Part shown: one piece after another, positions 15,764 to 23,825 of the stretch | Layout: each line of letters begins with the position of its first letter | Numbering within the stretch: position 1 is the first letter of the stretch | Source of the DNA: AP-15 sp963747735 | Lineage (GTDB): Bacteria; Pseudomonadota; Alphaproteobacteria; ATCC43930; CGMCC-115725 | Assembly: GCA_963747735.1 (NCBI GenBank) | Contig: CAVVGE010000013.1 | Coordinates: forward strand, 1-40,252 | Length of the DNA stretch: 40,252 nucleotides | Reading direction: 5' to 3' | Notes under the pieces: generated by a model | Told to the model about the DNA's origin: nothing | Databases searched by the model: none | Seen by the model: only the letters and a program-made list of their open reading frames with translations | Made by a program: the position numbers and the translations under genes

Positions 15764-16591
15764 TCAGGCGGGGCGTCGCCAGCCGAGCCAGGCGCAGATC
15801 GCCTCGCCCATGACCAATTCCTTGTCGCGGCCTTGGAGCCACGGCAATTCCTCGGTGAACATCGTCACGCATTGCCGGTAAGGGCATGGCATGCGGGTGA
15901 TATCGGTGCCCCAAAAGCAGCGCTCGGGTCCGAAGGCGTCGACGATCTGGCGGATGTATTTGTGGATGTTGCGGTAGGGGTAGGGCTCGCTCGAATAGCT
16001 CGGCGCCCCCGACAACTTGACCGCGACATTGGGCAATTTGGCGAGTGCGAGCATATCGCCGAGATTGGCAAAGGCGGCATCGTCCGTGCCCGACCCGCCC
16101 CCGCCGCCGCGGCCATGATGGTCGATGTGCAATTTGAGGCCGGGATGGCGCTCGGCGATGCGGCCGAGCTCGGCCAAATGCCCGCCGGCCATCAGCCCGA
16201 CCGGCAGTTTCTCGCGCTCGCAGGCGGCCCAGAACCAATCGACCGAGCCGTCCGACCACCAGCTCTGCTGGTGCGGCTGGTTGAAGGTGAAACGAAAGCC
16301 GAGCATGCCCGGCCGCTGCCGCCAATTCCTGACGATCTCTTCCTTGTTCGGCGCCTGGAGATCGAAATTGCCGAGAATGCAGAATTTCTGCGGATACGCC
16401 TCGACCGCCTCGACCGCCTGCTGGTTGGGGCCCTCGCCCAAGGTGCTGGGCGGGTGGATCACCGCCGCATCGACCCCGGCCTCGGCCATCTCCTTCAACG
16501 CGTCATCGACATTGTAGGTCGGGATCTGCCGGTGCTGCGGCGACATCCGCGCGTTTTCCCAAAGATGGATCTGCGAATCGACGATCTGCAT
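15764..16591 (-). CDS. amidohydrolase-2 family metal-dependent hydrolase/decarboxylase
   Basis: 275 residues; ATG 16591 has AAGGAG at good spacing. It has a TIM-barrel fold with the N-terminal metal motif DSQIHLW, the central HIDHHG histidines and the late WGTDITR aspartate. This PF04909 family includes lactonases that open muconolactone-like rings, decarboxylases such as gamma-resorcylate and ACMS decarboxylase, and other aromatic-pathway hydrolases. A Gly-rich insert (GRGGGGGSG) follows the HIDHH motif and is unusual. It lies 84 bases before the dioxygenase alpha gene, so joint action on one aromatic compound is likely. Confidence 0.9.
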   Translation of the reverse strand: MQIVDSQIHLWENARMSPQHRQIPTYNVDDALKEMAEAGVDAAVIHPPSTLGEGPNQQAVEAVEAYPQKFCILGNFDLQAPNKEEIVRNWRQRPGMLGFRFTFNQPHQQSWWSDGSVDWFWAACEREKLPVGLMAGGHLAELGRIAERHPGLKLHIDHHGRGGGGGSGTDDAAFANLGDMLALAKLPNVAVKLSGAPSYSSEPYPYRNIHKYIRQIVDAFGPERCFWGTDITRMPCPYRQCVTMFTEELPWLQGRDKELVMGEAICAWLGWRRPA

Positions 16592-16624
16592 GGCGTTTCT
16601 CCTTCGATGCTGGCTGTGTATCGC

Positions 16625-16650
16625 TATCCGGCGGATATTTTCGCCGGATA
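16625..16650. promoter_or_regulatory. perfect 9-bp dyad upstream of the amidohydrolase gene
   Basis: TATCCGGCG (16625-16633) and CGCCGGATA (16642-16650) are exact inverted repeats with an 8-base AT-rich spacer. It lies between the stop of the small membrane protein and the start of the amidohydrolase gene. It has no U-run, so it could be an operator for the catabolic genes, or a weak terminator/processing hairpin for the lysR transcript. Confidence 0.5.
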
Positions 16651-16655
16651 TAAAG

Positions 16656-16826
16656 TTACGGGAACATCCATGATGTGACGCGTACCAAAACTACTGTCAT
16701 CACGACGTTTACAAAGCCCATGATGACGATAGACCGGATCACGGCAATCTTCATTTCCTCGATCTTATCAAGGAGCGCGGCAAGATCCGGGCTGCTGCTG
16801 GAATGGGTGTCGAGGCCGCCGATCAT
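16656..16826 (-). CDS. 56-residue putative single-span membrane protein coupled to lysR
   Basis: It starts at ATG 16826, which overlaps the TGA of the LysR gene as ATGA, a classic translational-coupling arrangement. It encodes a short polar head (MIGGLDTHSSSSPDLAALL), an amphipathic segment (DKIEEMKIAVIRS) and one hydrophobic helix (IVIMGFVNVVMTVVLVRV), ending TSWMFP. No family is recognised. The coil-plus-helix layout suggests an inner-membrane anchor or oligomer. Sitting between lysR and the catabolic genes, it could be co-expressed with the regulator. I am fairly sure of the frame but not of the function. Confidence 0.6.
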   Translation of the reverse strand: MIGGLDTHSSSSPDLAALLDKIEEMKIAVIRSIVIMGFVNVVMTVVLVRVTSWMFP

Positions 16827-17758
16827 GAGGCCATCATAACCGGAAGCGGCGCGGCGGCGGGAAGACAGAGCCGGCCGTCGGCTTCGATCTCGGCCACGAC
16901 TTCGGTGACGATCTCGGCCACGGCGTCGCGCGCCGCCGAGGGGCTGCGGCTCGCCGCGACGCCGAGCGCCAGGGTGCGGAAGATGCCGTCGGGGCCGATG
17001 CGGTGCGCCTCGGCGAGGTCGCGCGCGCATTCGCGGCAGACCGACGCGTAAGGCAGGATCGACGCTCCCACCCCCTGCTGCACCATCATCCGGATCGTTT
17101 CGTGGTCGTTCAATTCGGTTTCGACCAAAAGCTCGCAGCTGCGCCCGGCGAGCAGGCCCTCCATCGCGGCCCGCAACCCGTCGCCGAGGATCAGCGGGGT
17201 GCGCCGCAATTCCTCGGCCGAGACGAGCCCCGGCGGGCGCGCGCCCGGCCTGGTGACCAGCACCATCTCCTCCGGCGCAAGGCGCGCCGACAGGATCAGC
17301 CGGCTCTTTGCGATCTCGCCGAGCAGCGCGACATCGACGCGGCCGTCGATGACGAAGTCCTCGAGCCGGATGGTGCCGGCATGGACCACCTTGAGCTCGA
17401 CCAGCGGATAATGATCACGCATCCGCGCGAACAGCTCGGGGACCACCACCGGGCACAAGGTCGGGGTTACGCCGAGGATGATCTTGCCCGAGGGGTGCGC
17501 CCGGTGCGCGCGGATCTCGTCGCCGGCGCGCTCGACGTCGCGCAGGATGCGCTGCGCGGTTTCGAGCAATTTCTGCCCGGCCTCGGTCAGGCGCACGCCG
17601 CGGTTGGCGCGGGTGAAGAGCGCCGTGTCGAGCTCGTCCTCGAGCCGTTGGACGTGCCGGGTCAAGGCCGGCTGGGCGATCTGCAGATGCGCCGAGGCGC
17701 GGGTGATGCTGCCGAGCTCGGCGATGCGCACGAAATAGTGCAGGCTGCGCAGCTCCAT
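16823..17758 (-). CDS. LysR-family transcriptional regulator
   Basis: 311 residues from ATG 17758, where the classic start MELRSLHYFVRIAELGSITR begins; a longer frame reaches 17899 but adds unrelated residues. The winged helix-turn-helix covers about 1-60 (ASAHLQIAQPALTRHVQRLE, LFTRANRGVRLTEAG). The effector domain follows from about 90 (KIILGVTPTLCPVVVPELF, GVGASILPYASVC). Similar regulators control aromatic catabolism and respond to pathway intermediates. It diverges from the flavin monooxygenase gene with a T-N11-A dyad between them, and its stop overlaps the start of a small membrane protein. Confidence 0.94.
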   Translation of the reverse strand: MELRSLHYFVRIAELGSITRASAHLQIAQPALTRHVQRLEDELDTALFTRANRGVRLTEAGQKLLETAQRILRDVERAGDEIRAHRAHPSGKIILGVTPTLCPVVVPELFARMRDHYPLVELKVVHAGTIRLEDFVIDGRVDVALLGEIAKSRLILSARLAPEEMVLVTRPGARPPGLVSAEELRRTPLILGDGLRAAMEGLLAGRSCELLVETELNDHETIRMMVQQGVGASILPYASVCRECARDLAEAHRIGPDGIFRTLALGVAASRSPSAARDAVAEIVTEVVAEIEADGRLCLPAAAPLPVMMAS

Positions 17759-17813
17759 GCCGGCAATTCCGCTCTCCGGGAAAGCACGGGTCAACCGAAT
17801 TCTCCAAACCCGC

Positions 17814-17830
17814 CATGCCGCATCGGCATG
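17814..17830. promoter_or_regulatory. LysR-type T-N11-A dyad between divergent genes
   Basis: CATGCCG (17814-17820) and CGGCATG (17824-17830) are exact inverted repeats around CAT. T17816 and A17828 are spaced by 11 bases, matching the T-N11-A consensus of LysR operators. It lies midway in the 158-base gap between lysR and the flavin monooxygenase gene. Flanking GAATTC hexamers (17797-17802 and 17841-17846) are placed roughly symmetrically. Confidence 0.65.
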
Positions 17831-17916
17831 AGCACGATCGGAATTCAGCATTTGCTCGATGACCCCGGCGAAATTAGCTTGCCCGGCCGCAAGCGGCATG
17901 GCGAGGAGGCGGGGTC

Positions 17917-18945
17917 ATGGAGGTCGGCGTCTATCACGAATTCCACTGCCGGCCGGATCAGACCCAGGCGGAGGCGTTCGCGCTGGCGCTGGAACAGATC
18001 GAGGCGGCCGACCGCTGGGGTCTCGACGCGATCTGGCTCGCCGAGATCCACCAGCAGGCGAAGCGCTCGGTGATGAGCGCGCCGATGACCGTGGCGAGCG
18101 CCATCGCGGCCCGCACCAAGCGCATCAAGATCGGCACCGGCGTCCAGGTGCTGCCGTTGTGCCATCCGCTGCGGCTCGCCGAGGAGACCGCCACGGTCGA
18201 CCAGATCAGCGGGGGCCGCCTGTTGTTCGGGGTCGGGCGCAGCGGCAATCCGAGGAGCTACATGGCCTATGGCGTGCCTTATTCGGAAAGCCGCGAGCGG
18301 TTTCTCGAAACCCTCGACATCGTCAAGAAAGCCTGGACGCAGGAGCGGTTTTCCTACGAGGGCAAGTACTGGCGTTTCGACAATGCGAGCGCAGTGCCGC
18401 GGCCGTTTCAGCAGCCGTTCCCGCCGATCCGCGTCGCCGCCGCCAGCGAGGAGACGTTCCCGTCATTGGGCGAAGCCGGCTACCCGATTTTTGTCGCGGT
18501 GCGGAGCGGCTCGCTGTCGGGTCTCGCGCCCGACCTCGCCGCCTACCGCCATGCCTATAAAGCGGCCGGCCACCCGGGTCACGGCGAGGTTTATCTGCGG
18601 CTGACCCTGCACATCGCCGATACCGACAGGAAAGCGCTCGACGAAGCCGAGGAGAGCATCATGTCCGGCTACCGGACCTTGAGCACCCGGCTCGAAAACG
18701 CGCCGAACCGGCGGCGCGCGGCCGAGGCGGTCACGATCCGCACGATCTCCTACGAGGAGGTGCGGCGCGACAAGGTCATCATCGGCAGCCCCGAGCACGT
18801 CGCCGACCGCCTCTTGCAATTGCACGAGGAGCTTGGGCTCGACGGCATCCTCGCCGAATTGAATTTCGGCGCGCTGATCCCGCCGGAGCCGATGACCCGC
18901 TCGCTGCAGCTTTTGTGCGAAAAGGTCCTGCCCCGGCTGCACTGA
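17917..18945 (+). CDS. LLM-class (luciferase-like) flavin-dependent monooxygenase
   Basis: 342 residues; ATG 17917 follows GAGGAGG. The bacterial-luciferase TIM-barrel is shown by AADRWGLDAIWLAEIHQQ (about 30-47), IKIGTGVQVLPLCHPLRLAEE, the strand DQISGGRLLFGVGRSGNP, and SPEHVADRLLQLHEELGLDG near the C-terminus. Such proteins use reduced FMN or F420 to oxygenate small organics. It diverges from the LysR gene and is the most likely direct target of that regulator. The substrate is unknown; its setting suggests a role in the same aromatic or heterocyclic pathway as the dioxygenase cluster. Confidence 0.92.
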   Translation: MEVGVYHEFHCRPDQTQAEAFALALEQIEAADRWGLDAIWLAEIHQQAKRSVMSAPMTVASAIAARTKRIKIGTGVQVLPLCHPLRLAEETATVDQISGGRLLFGVGRSGNPRSYMAYGVPYSESRERFLETLDIVKKAWTQERFSYEGKYWRFDNASAVPRPFQQPFPPIRVAAASEETFPSLGEAGYPIFVAVRSGSLSGLAPDLAAYRHAYKAAGHPGHGEVYLRLTLHIADTDRKALDEAEESIMSGYRTLSTRLENAPNRRRAAEAVTIRTISYEEVRRDKVIIGSPEHVADRLLQLHEELGLDGILAELNFGALIPPEPMTRSLQLLCEKVLPRLH

Positions 18946-19474
18946 TCCTCAAACGCGGGCGCGGCGCAGGGTTGTCCGGGAAAATCTCGATCTCAATGCC
19001 TTGTGCGCAAACAATCAGAAATCCCCTTGCGCGGGCTTGACCCGCGCATCCACGGCTTTGCCGCCCGGGCTGGAAAGTCGTGGATGGCCACGGATCAAAG
19101 TCCGTGGGCTGAAGGCCCACGAGTTCAAGCCCACGGCTGTCCGGTTCAAATTTCCGATGATCATCAAATGCTTCGAAGCGAAAGCCTTCCCCTCGGCCGG
19201 GCTTGACCCGGCCGTCCACGTCTCGCAATGGAACCGCCTTGCAATAAAAGGACGTGGATGGCCACGGATCAAGTCCGTGGGCTAAAGGCCCACGGGTCAA
19301 GCCCGGCCACGGGGGACCGGTGCTTCACTGCGACCGCTAAATCGACCAAATACCTGGAACCGGACAGCCGTGGGTCAAGCCCGGCCAAGAGGGCCTCTCC
19401 TGGTTCAACATCAGAGCAAAGCCCGACAAGGATGTGAGCGGAATTTTCCGCGGACACCCTTGCAGGCTGGCGGA
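18946..19474. repeat. repeat-rich intergenic region
   Basis: No gene is supported. A unit beginning GTGGATGGCCACGGATCA and ending in GGCCCACG occurs twice, at about 19080-19121 and 19254-19294, in the same orientation. GGCCGGGCTTGACCC or its reverse complement occurs at about 19195-19209, 19292-19306 and 19372-19386, and a related GCGCGGGCTTGACCCGCGC dyad is near 19030-19048. The whole stretch looks like a mosaic of short dispersed palindromes. It separates the monooxygenase from the convergent aldolase gene and could also end transcription from both sides. Confidence 0.7.
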
Positions 19475-20275
19475 TCAGTAGGGGCTGGACCCGGCGGTGG
19501 CCGGTTGCGAGGGCGCGCCCGATTTCATCTCCTGCACCGCCGCCTGGCCACCCATCGTCAAAAAGCGGGTGTCGCCGCCGACAGTCACAAAGACAAACCC
19601 CATCTCGATCATCTTTTTGGCATAGGCCGGCGCGCCGCAATGGATGCCGGGCTTGACCCCGTGCCGCTTGCAGGCGTCGAGCACCTTTTTGAGCGCGGTC
19701 ATCATCCACTCGTCGGGCTTGTCGCCGCCCGGCGGATGGCCATGGGAAATCGACAAATCCGAGGGGCCGATATAGATCGCGTCGAGCCCCTTGACCGACA
19801 TGATCTCGTCGAGCTTGTCCATCGCCTCGGCGGTTTCGATCATGCCGAACGCGATGACCGAGTTGTTCGCCTTCATGTGATAGTCGGGGCCGGCATAGAG
19901 CGAGGCGCGGATCGGCCCCGAGCTGCGATAGCCCAACGGCGCATAGCGCATCGAGCCGACAAATTTTTCGGCCTCGGCGCGGTTGTTGACCATCGGGCAG
20001 ACGATGCCGACCGCCCCGGCGTCGAGCGCCTTTTGGATATAGGACGGATCGTTCCAGGGAACGCGCACCAGCGGCACGGTCTCGGTCGTCGAGATCGCCT
20101 GAAGCATCGTCACCATCATCTGGTAGTCGATCATGCCGTGCTGCATATCGACGACCAGCGAATCCCAGCCGGCATGCGCCATGACCTCGGCCGAAAAGCT
20201 CGACGGCACACCGAGCCAGCTGTTGACGACCGGCTTGCCTGCCAGCCACAGATCCCGTACCCGGTTCGCGCGCAT
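19475..20275 (-). CDS. HpcH/HpaI-family aldolase (2-keto-3-deoxy acid aldolase type)
   Basis: 266 residues from ATG 20275, which follows AGGAGG; upstream frame extension to 20416 is not family-like. The family active-site residues are present: His46 (VDMQHG), Arg71 (VRVPW), the metal ligands Glu147 (FGMIETAEA) and Asp173 (IGPSDLS). Class II pyruvate aldolases of this type cleave 4-hydroxy-2-oxo acids to pyruvate and an aldehyde, for instance at the end of homoprotocatechuate degradation. A Pro/Ser/Ala-rich tail ends the protein. Its setting supports a role in aromatic breakdown, but no other meta-cleavage gene lies next to it. Confidence 0.92.
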   Translation of the reverse strand: MRANRVRDLWLAGKPVVNSWLGVPSSFSAEVMAHAGWDSLVVDMQHGMIDYQMMVTMLQAISTTETVPLVRVPWNDPSYIQKALDAGAVGIVCPMVNNRAEAEKFVGSMRYAPLGYRSSGPIRASLYAGPDYHMKANNSVIAFGMIETAEAMDKLDEIMSVKGLDAIYIGPSDLSISHGHPPGGDKPDEWMMTALKKVLDACKRHGVKPGIHCGAPAYAKKMIEMGFVFVTVGGDTRFLTMGGQAAVQEMKSGAPSQPATAGSSPY

Positions 20276-20346
20276 ACCCGTTCCTCCTGGCGTCATCCGA
20301 TGCGGTCGATCCCGCCAGCTATCGGGGCGAGTGTCAAGCGCCGCTC

Positions 20347-21927
20347 CTATGGGCGCCGATCGACTTGAGCATGCTGGTTCGGGTTGGCGGGAGCGAGCGG
20401 CTGGCGGAAGCGCCAAAACCGGATATAGCGCCCGACGGCAGCCTCTGCGACCGGCATGCCCAGCACGTCGAGCGAGCGGCGGTAATCCTCTTGCGACTGG
20501 GTCGCCCGCTGCCCTGCGCGCCCGTAGACCGCCCAGAGGTCATGGCCCGAGGCCAGTGCCGCCGCCTGCGGCAATTGCCAGCTGAGCGCGACGCCGCCGT
20601 TCGCCAGGCCGGCGCGGGCGGCAAAAACGGCGAGCACCGAATAGGAATAGTAGCTGTTGAGCAGCACGACGTCGCCCGGCCGGGCATCGGCCGCGAGCTC
20701 GCTCGCCAGCAAATCCCAGCGCGGCTTTGCTTCGAAATTGTAGTAGGGCAGCAAATTGGTCAGGCAACCCACCACCAGGACCGGCGCCAGGGCGGCAAAC
20801 CGGGCGAGCGCCATCCGGCCGAGCCCGACGCCCGCCCCGACACCCGCCAGGATAAAGAACGGCGCCGCGCTCCAGGCGATATACCGCGCCACCAGCACCG
20901 GCACCAACAGCGAGACCAGCAGCAGGACCAGCGGCGGGACCAGTACAGCGCAGCCGAGCAGCCAAAGCATGCCGGCATCGCGGCGCAATTGCCAAAGGCC
21001 CAGAGCGGCCAGTGCGGCGACTCCAAGGGAAAGGCCGGGGAATGCGACGGGGGCGAGGTCGGGCGTGACGACGCTCGCAATGCGCATCAGGTAGACGGGG
21101 GCGATGATCGACCAAATCGTCTCGCCGGTTGCGGCCGGCGCCCAGCCCGCGGCATCGAGGATCGCCCCGTGAGCTGCGGCATAGACGACGGCCAGCATCG
21201 GCGCCCACGCGGCGAGGACGAGGCACTGCGCCAAGACCCAGCTGCGCCGGAACCCGGCAAATCCCGGACCGCCGCGCCAGGCAATCGCTGCCACGGCCAG
21301 ATTGGCGGCGAAGAGCCAAGAGACCGCGACGTTCAGCACGCCGAGCGCTGCCGCGGTGCCGACGACATAGGCGGCCCACGCGCCGCGAGCGGGGCCCTTT
21401 CGCAGCGGCGGCAAGGCGGCGGCGGCCGGATCCTGGACCAGCCGCACGAGGCCCCAGAGCGCGACCAAGATCAGGCACGAGACGAGGGTATAGGAACGCG
21501 CTTCCTGCCCGAGCTGCACCGAAAACGGCGAGAACGCGGTCAGCAGCCCCGCGACCGCGCCGCTGCGCGGGCCGCCGACCTGCCTACCGGTCGCGCAAGC
21601 CAACGCCGCCGCGACCGCGCCGAATATCGCCGAGGGCAGCCGCAACAGCCATTGCGAGGCGCCGATCCGGGCCACCAGCCACAACAGCAGAAAATAGCTC
21701 GGGTAATGGCTCGCGTGCAGCGAGTCGGCGACAAGGTCCGGCACGCTCGCGGTCGCCCGGTGCAGGCTCGCGACCTCGTCGAGCCAGAACGGCTTGTCGC
21801 CGAGACCATAGAGCCGCAGCAGCAAAGCCGTCGCGCCGATCGCCGCCGGCAGCGCGAGCCGCGCCGACAATCCTCGGCAGCGCAGCACAAATCGGACGGT
21901 TGCGGCAGAGGCGAGCCCGCGCGTCAC
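20347..21927 (-). CDS. GT39-type (ArnT/PMT-like) membrane glycosyltransferase
   Basis: 526 residues with about ten or more hydrophobic spans. The first large loop holds LYGLGDKPFWLDEVAS near residues 39-54, with the Asp-Glu pair typical of GT-C enzymes. It is followed by HASHYPSYFLLLWLVARIGAS and WLLRLPSAIFGAVAA, the standard PMT_2/Dolichyl-phosphate-sugar layout. It would transfer a sugar from a polyprenyl-phosphate donor on the periplasmic face. The C-terminal soluble part (YYSYSVLAVFAARAG) resembles the end of family members. The start is a GTG at 21927 right beside a 15-bp tandem repeat, so the exact N-terminus is uncertain. Confidence 0.85.
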   Translation of the reverse strand: MTRGLASAATVRFVLRCRGLSARLALPAAIGATALLLRLYGLGDKPFWLDEVASLHRATASVPDLVADSLHASHYPSYFLLLWLVARIGASQWLLRLPSAIFGAVAAALACATGRQVGGPRSGAVAGLLTAFSPFSVQLGQEARSYTLVSCLILVALWGLVRLVQDPAAAALPPLRKGPARGAWAAYVVGTAAALGVLNVAVSWLFAANLAVAAIAWRGGPGFAGFRRSWVLAQCLVLAAWAPMLAVVYAAAHGAILDAAGWAPAATGETIWSIIAPVYLMRIASVVTPDLAPVAFPGLSLGVAALAALGLWQLRRDAGMLWLLGCAVLVPPLVLLLVSLLVPVLVARYIAWSAAPFFILAGVGAGVGLGRMALARFAALAPVLVVGCLTNLLPYYNFEAKPRWDLLASELAADARPGDVVLLNSYYSYSVLAVFAARAGLANGGVALSWQLPQAAALASGHDLWAVYGRAGQRATQSQEDYRRSLDVLGMPVAEAAVGRYIRFWRFRQPLAPANPNQHAQVDRRP

Positions 21928-21933
21928 GGAAAT

Positions 21934-21993
21934 CCCAAATCGACGATGCCCAAATCGACGATGCCCAATTGGACGTTGCCCAGATGGACGGTG
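21934..21993. repeat. four tandem 15-bp repeats
   Basis: CCCAAATCGACGATG occurs perfectly at 21934-21948 and 21949-21963. Diverged copies follow as CCCAATTGGACGTTG (21964-21978) and CCCAGATGGACGGTG (21979-21993). The unit length is a multiple of three. It lies only seven bases upstream of the glycosyltransferase GTG and so overlaps the place where its ribosome site or promoter should be. Confidence 0.9.
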
Positions 21994-22139
21994 TTGGGCA
22001 CGCGTGATCCTAAGCGCAGCAAGGCCGGCCTATCCCTGCATTTTCTTTGCATTTCCTCGGGCGACCGGCGAGATGCCGCGGTTGCGCACCGTGCCGCCGG
22101 CGGCGAGGATGCCCGCGGACCCGATACAAGGAGAATAGA

Positions 22140-23634
22140 ATGGCCGAGGACATCGCCTTTCTGTCGGCAGCGCAGCTGTTGGCCCGCTATCGGCAAAAAG
22201 AATTGTCGCCGGTCGAGGTGGCGACGGCGACGTTGCGCCGGCTCGAAGCCTATGAGGGTGCCGTCAACGCTTTTGTCCTTTACGATCCCGATACGGCGAT
22301 GGCGATGGCGCGGGCCTCGGAGGCGCGCTGGCAAAAGGGCGAGCCCAAGGGCCTGCTCGACGGCGTCCCGGTCGCGGTCAAGGACACGCTCCTGACCCGC
22401 GGCTGGCCCCGGCTCTTGGGCTCGCGCACGATCGATCCGAACCAGGCCTGGGACGAGGACGCCCCGGTCCCGGCGCGGCTGCGGGACGCGGGAGCCGTCT
22501 TGTTCGGCAAAACGACGACGCCGGAATTCGGCTGGAAAGGGGTCACCGACTCGCCGTTGACCGGGGTCACCCGCAACCCGTGGGACCTCGAGCGCACACC
22601 GGGCGGGTCGAGCGGCGGCAGCGCCGCGGCGGTATTGGCCGGCATCTGCCCGCTCGCAGTCGGCACCGACGCCGGCGGCTCGATCCGCATCCCGGCCTCG
22701 TTTTGCGGCATTGTCGGGCATAAGCCGAATTTCGGCCGGGTCGCGGCCTACCCGCCCTCGGCCTTTGGCGACGTCGCCCATGTCGGGCCGATGGCGCGCA
22801 CGGTCGAGGACGCCGCCTTGATGCTCGATGCGATCAAAGGGCCGGATTCGCGCGACTGGCACAGCCTGCCGGATGACGGGATCGCCTATCGCGAGCGGGT
22901 GCGCGACGGCTCGCTGGCGCAAATCCCTCGGGGGGAAGCGCGTCGCCCTGTCGCCGACCCTCGGCTGTGCCGAGCCGGCGCCGGCGGTGCGCGCCGCGGT
23001 CGAGCGCGCCGGCCGGGTCTTTGCCGAGCTCGGCGCCATCGTCGAGCCGGCCGATCCGTTCACGCAATCGCCGATGCCGATCTTTCAGACGCTGGCCTTG
23101 GGCGGTTTCTGGGCGCTGCTGCGGGCGCAACAGCCGGAGCAGGTGGCGGTGATGGACCCGGGCCTCGTCGAGCTGTGCCGGCGCGGCGAGGCGGTCACAC
23201 AAGAGCAATATGTTGCCGCGATCGGCCAGCGCGCCGCACTCGGCCAGCGGCTGCGGCAATTCTTCGACCGCTACGATCTCCTGCTGTCGCCGACCATGCC
23301 GATCCCGGCCGCCTATGCCGACCCGCGCGCCGACGACCAGCCAAACCCGAAAAACGCCTGGAGCTGGGTCACCTACACCTACGTCTTCAACCTGACCAAA
23401 AACCCGTCCTGCTCGGTCCCGTGCGGCTTTGCCGATGGCTTGCCGATCGGGCTGATGGTGACCGGGCCGCTCTACGACGATCTCGGCGTCCTCCAAGCCT
23501 GCCGCGCCTATGAAACCGCCGCCGGCCCCATTTGGCCGAGCCCGGCGCTCGAAGCCGCCCTCGCCAAAGCCGCCGCCCCCGCGGCCGACAATCGCGTCGC
23601 CGCCAAGCGCTGGGCCAAGCCGGTCGCGCAATAG
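22140..23634 (+). pseudogene. amidase-signature family enzyme, frameshifted
   Basis: ATG 22140 follows AAGGAG. The first frame encodes the amidase core: Lys81 (VAVKDT), the GGSSGGS loop (about 155-161) with the cis-Ser, and Ser181 in GTDAGGSIRIPAS. It runs to DGSLAQIPRG near 22935. The rest (KRVALSPTLGCAEPAPAVRA through KAAAPAADNRVAAKRWAKPVAQ) is in another frame, to the stop at 23634. The break falls in a six-G run at 22930-22935; removing one G gives DGSLAQIPRGKRVALSPTLG and a normal protein of about 497 residues. The catalytic part is complete, so this may be a recent mutation, phase-variable slippage or a sequencing error. The enzyme would hydrolyse an amide, fitting the amide theme of the window. 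Confidence 0.88.
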
Positions 23635-23655
23635 CCGGCTGCGCAATAGCCGGTT
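23626..23655. repeat. 15-bp tandem duplication spanning the amidase stop
   Basis: GCGCAATAGCCGGCT (23626-23640) is followed directly by GCGCAATAGCCGGTT (23641-23655). Both copies contain the same TAG, the first of which is the amidase stop codon. Confidence 0.8.
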
Positions 23656-23712
23656 GCATCCCCGCCCGCCGCGCGCATATTCGCAAGCGTGCAGCGTCGC
23701 AAGGAGGATGCC

Positions 23713-23820
23713 GTGGCCAACAAGGAACAGAAGCGGACCAGCCGGGAAGCGAAGAAACCCAAGCAGAACAAAAAGAAGGCTGGCAAATCCCCCGCCAAGG
23801 CGCAACCCGCCAAACCCTGA
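23713..23820 (+). CDS. 35-residue Lys-rich small protein
   Basis: It has a GTG start at 23713 with AAGGAGG six bases upstream and encodes VANKEQKRTSREAKKPKQNK followed by KKAGKSPAKAQPAKP. It is strongly basic and without hydrophobic residues. Short proteins of the same pattern (M-NK--R--REAKKPK-K followed by a Pro/Ala tail) recur in alphaproteobacterial genomes as conserved hypotheticals. The strong ribosome site supports real translation. Function is unknown; a nucleic-acid or ribosome contact would be a guess from charge only. Confidence 0.7.
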   Translation: MANKEQKRTSREAKKPKQNKKKAGKSPAKAQPAKP

Positions 23821-23825
23821 CCCGC

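Noticed and set aside
13826..16678. 950-codon open frame on the plus strand
   Set aside because: It lies antisense to the Rieske alpha subunit and the amidohydrolase. No recognisable domain; composition typical of a shadow frame.
19000..19400. Possible CRISPR array in the repeat-rich gap
   Set aside because: Repeats are few, unevenly spaced, partly inverted and internally palindromic, with no constant spacer length and no cas genes.
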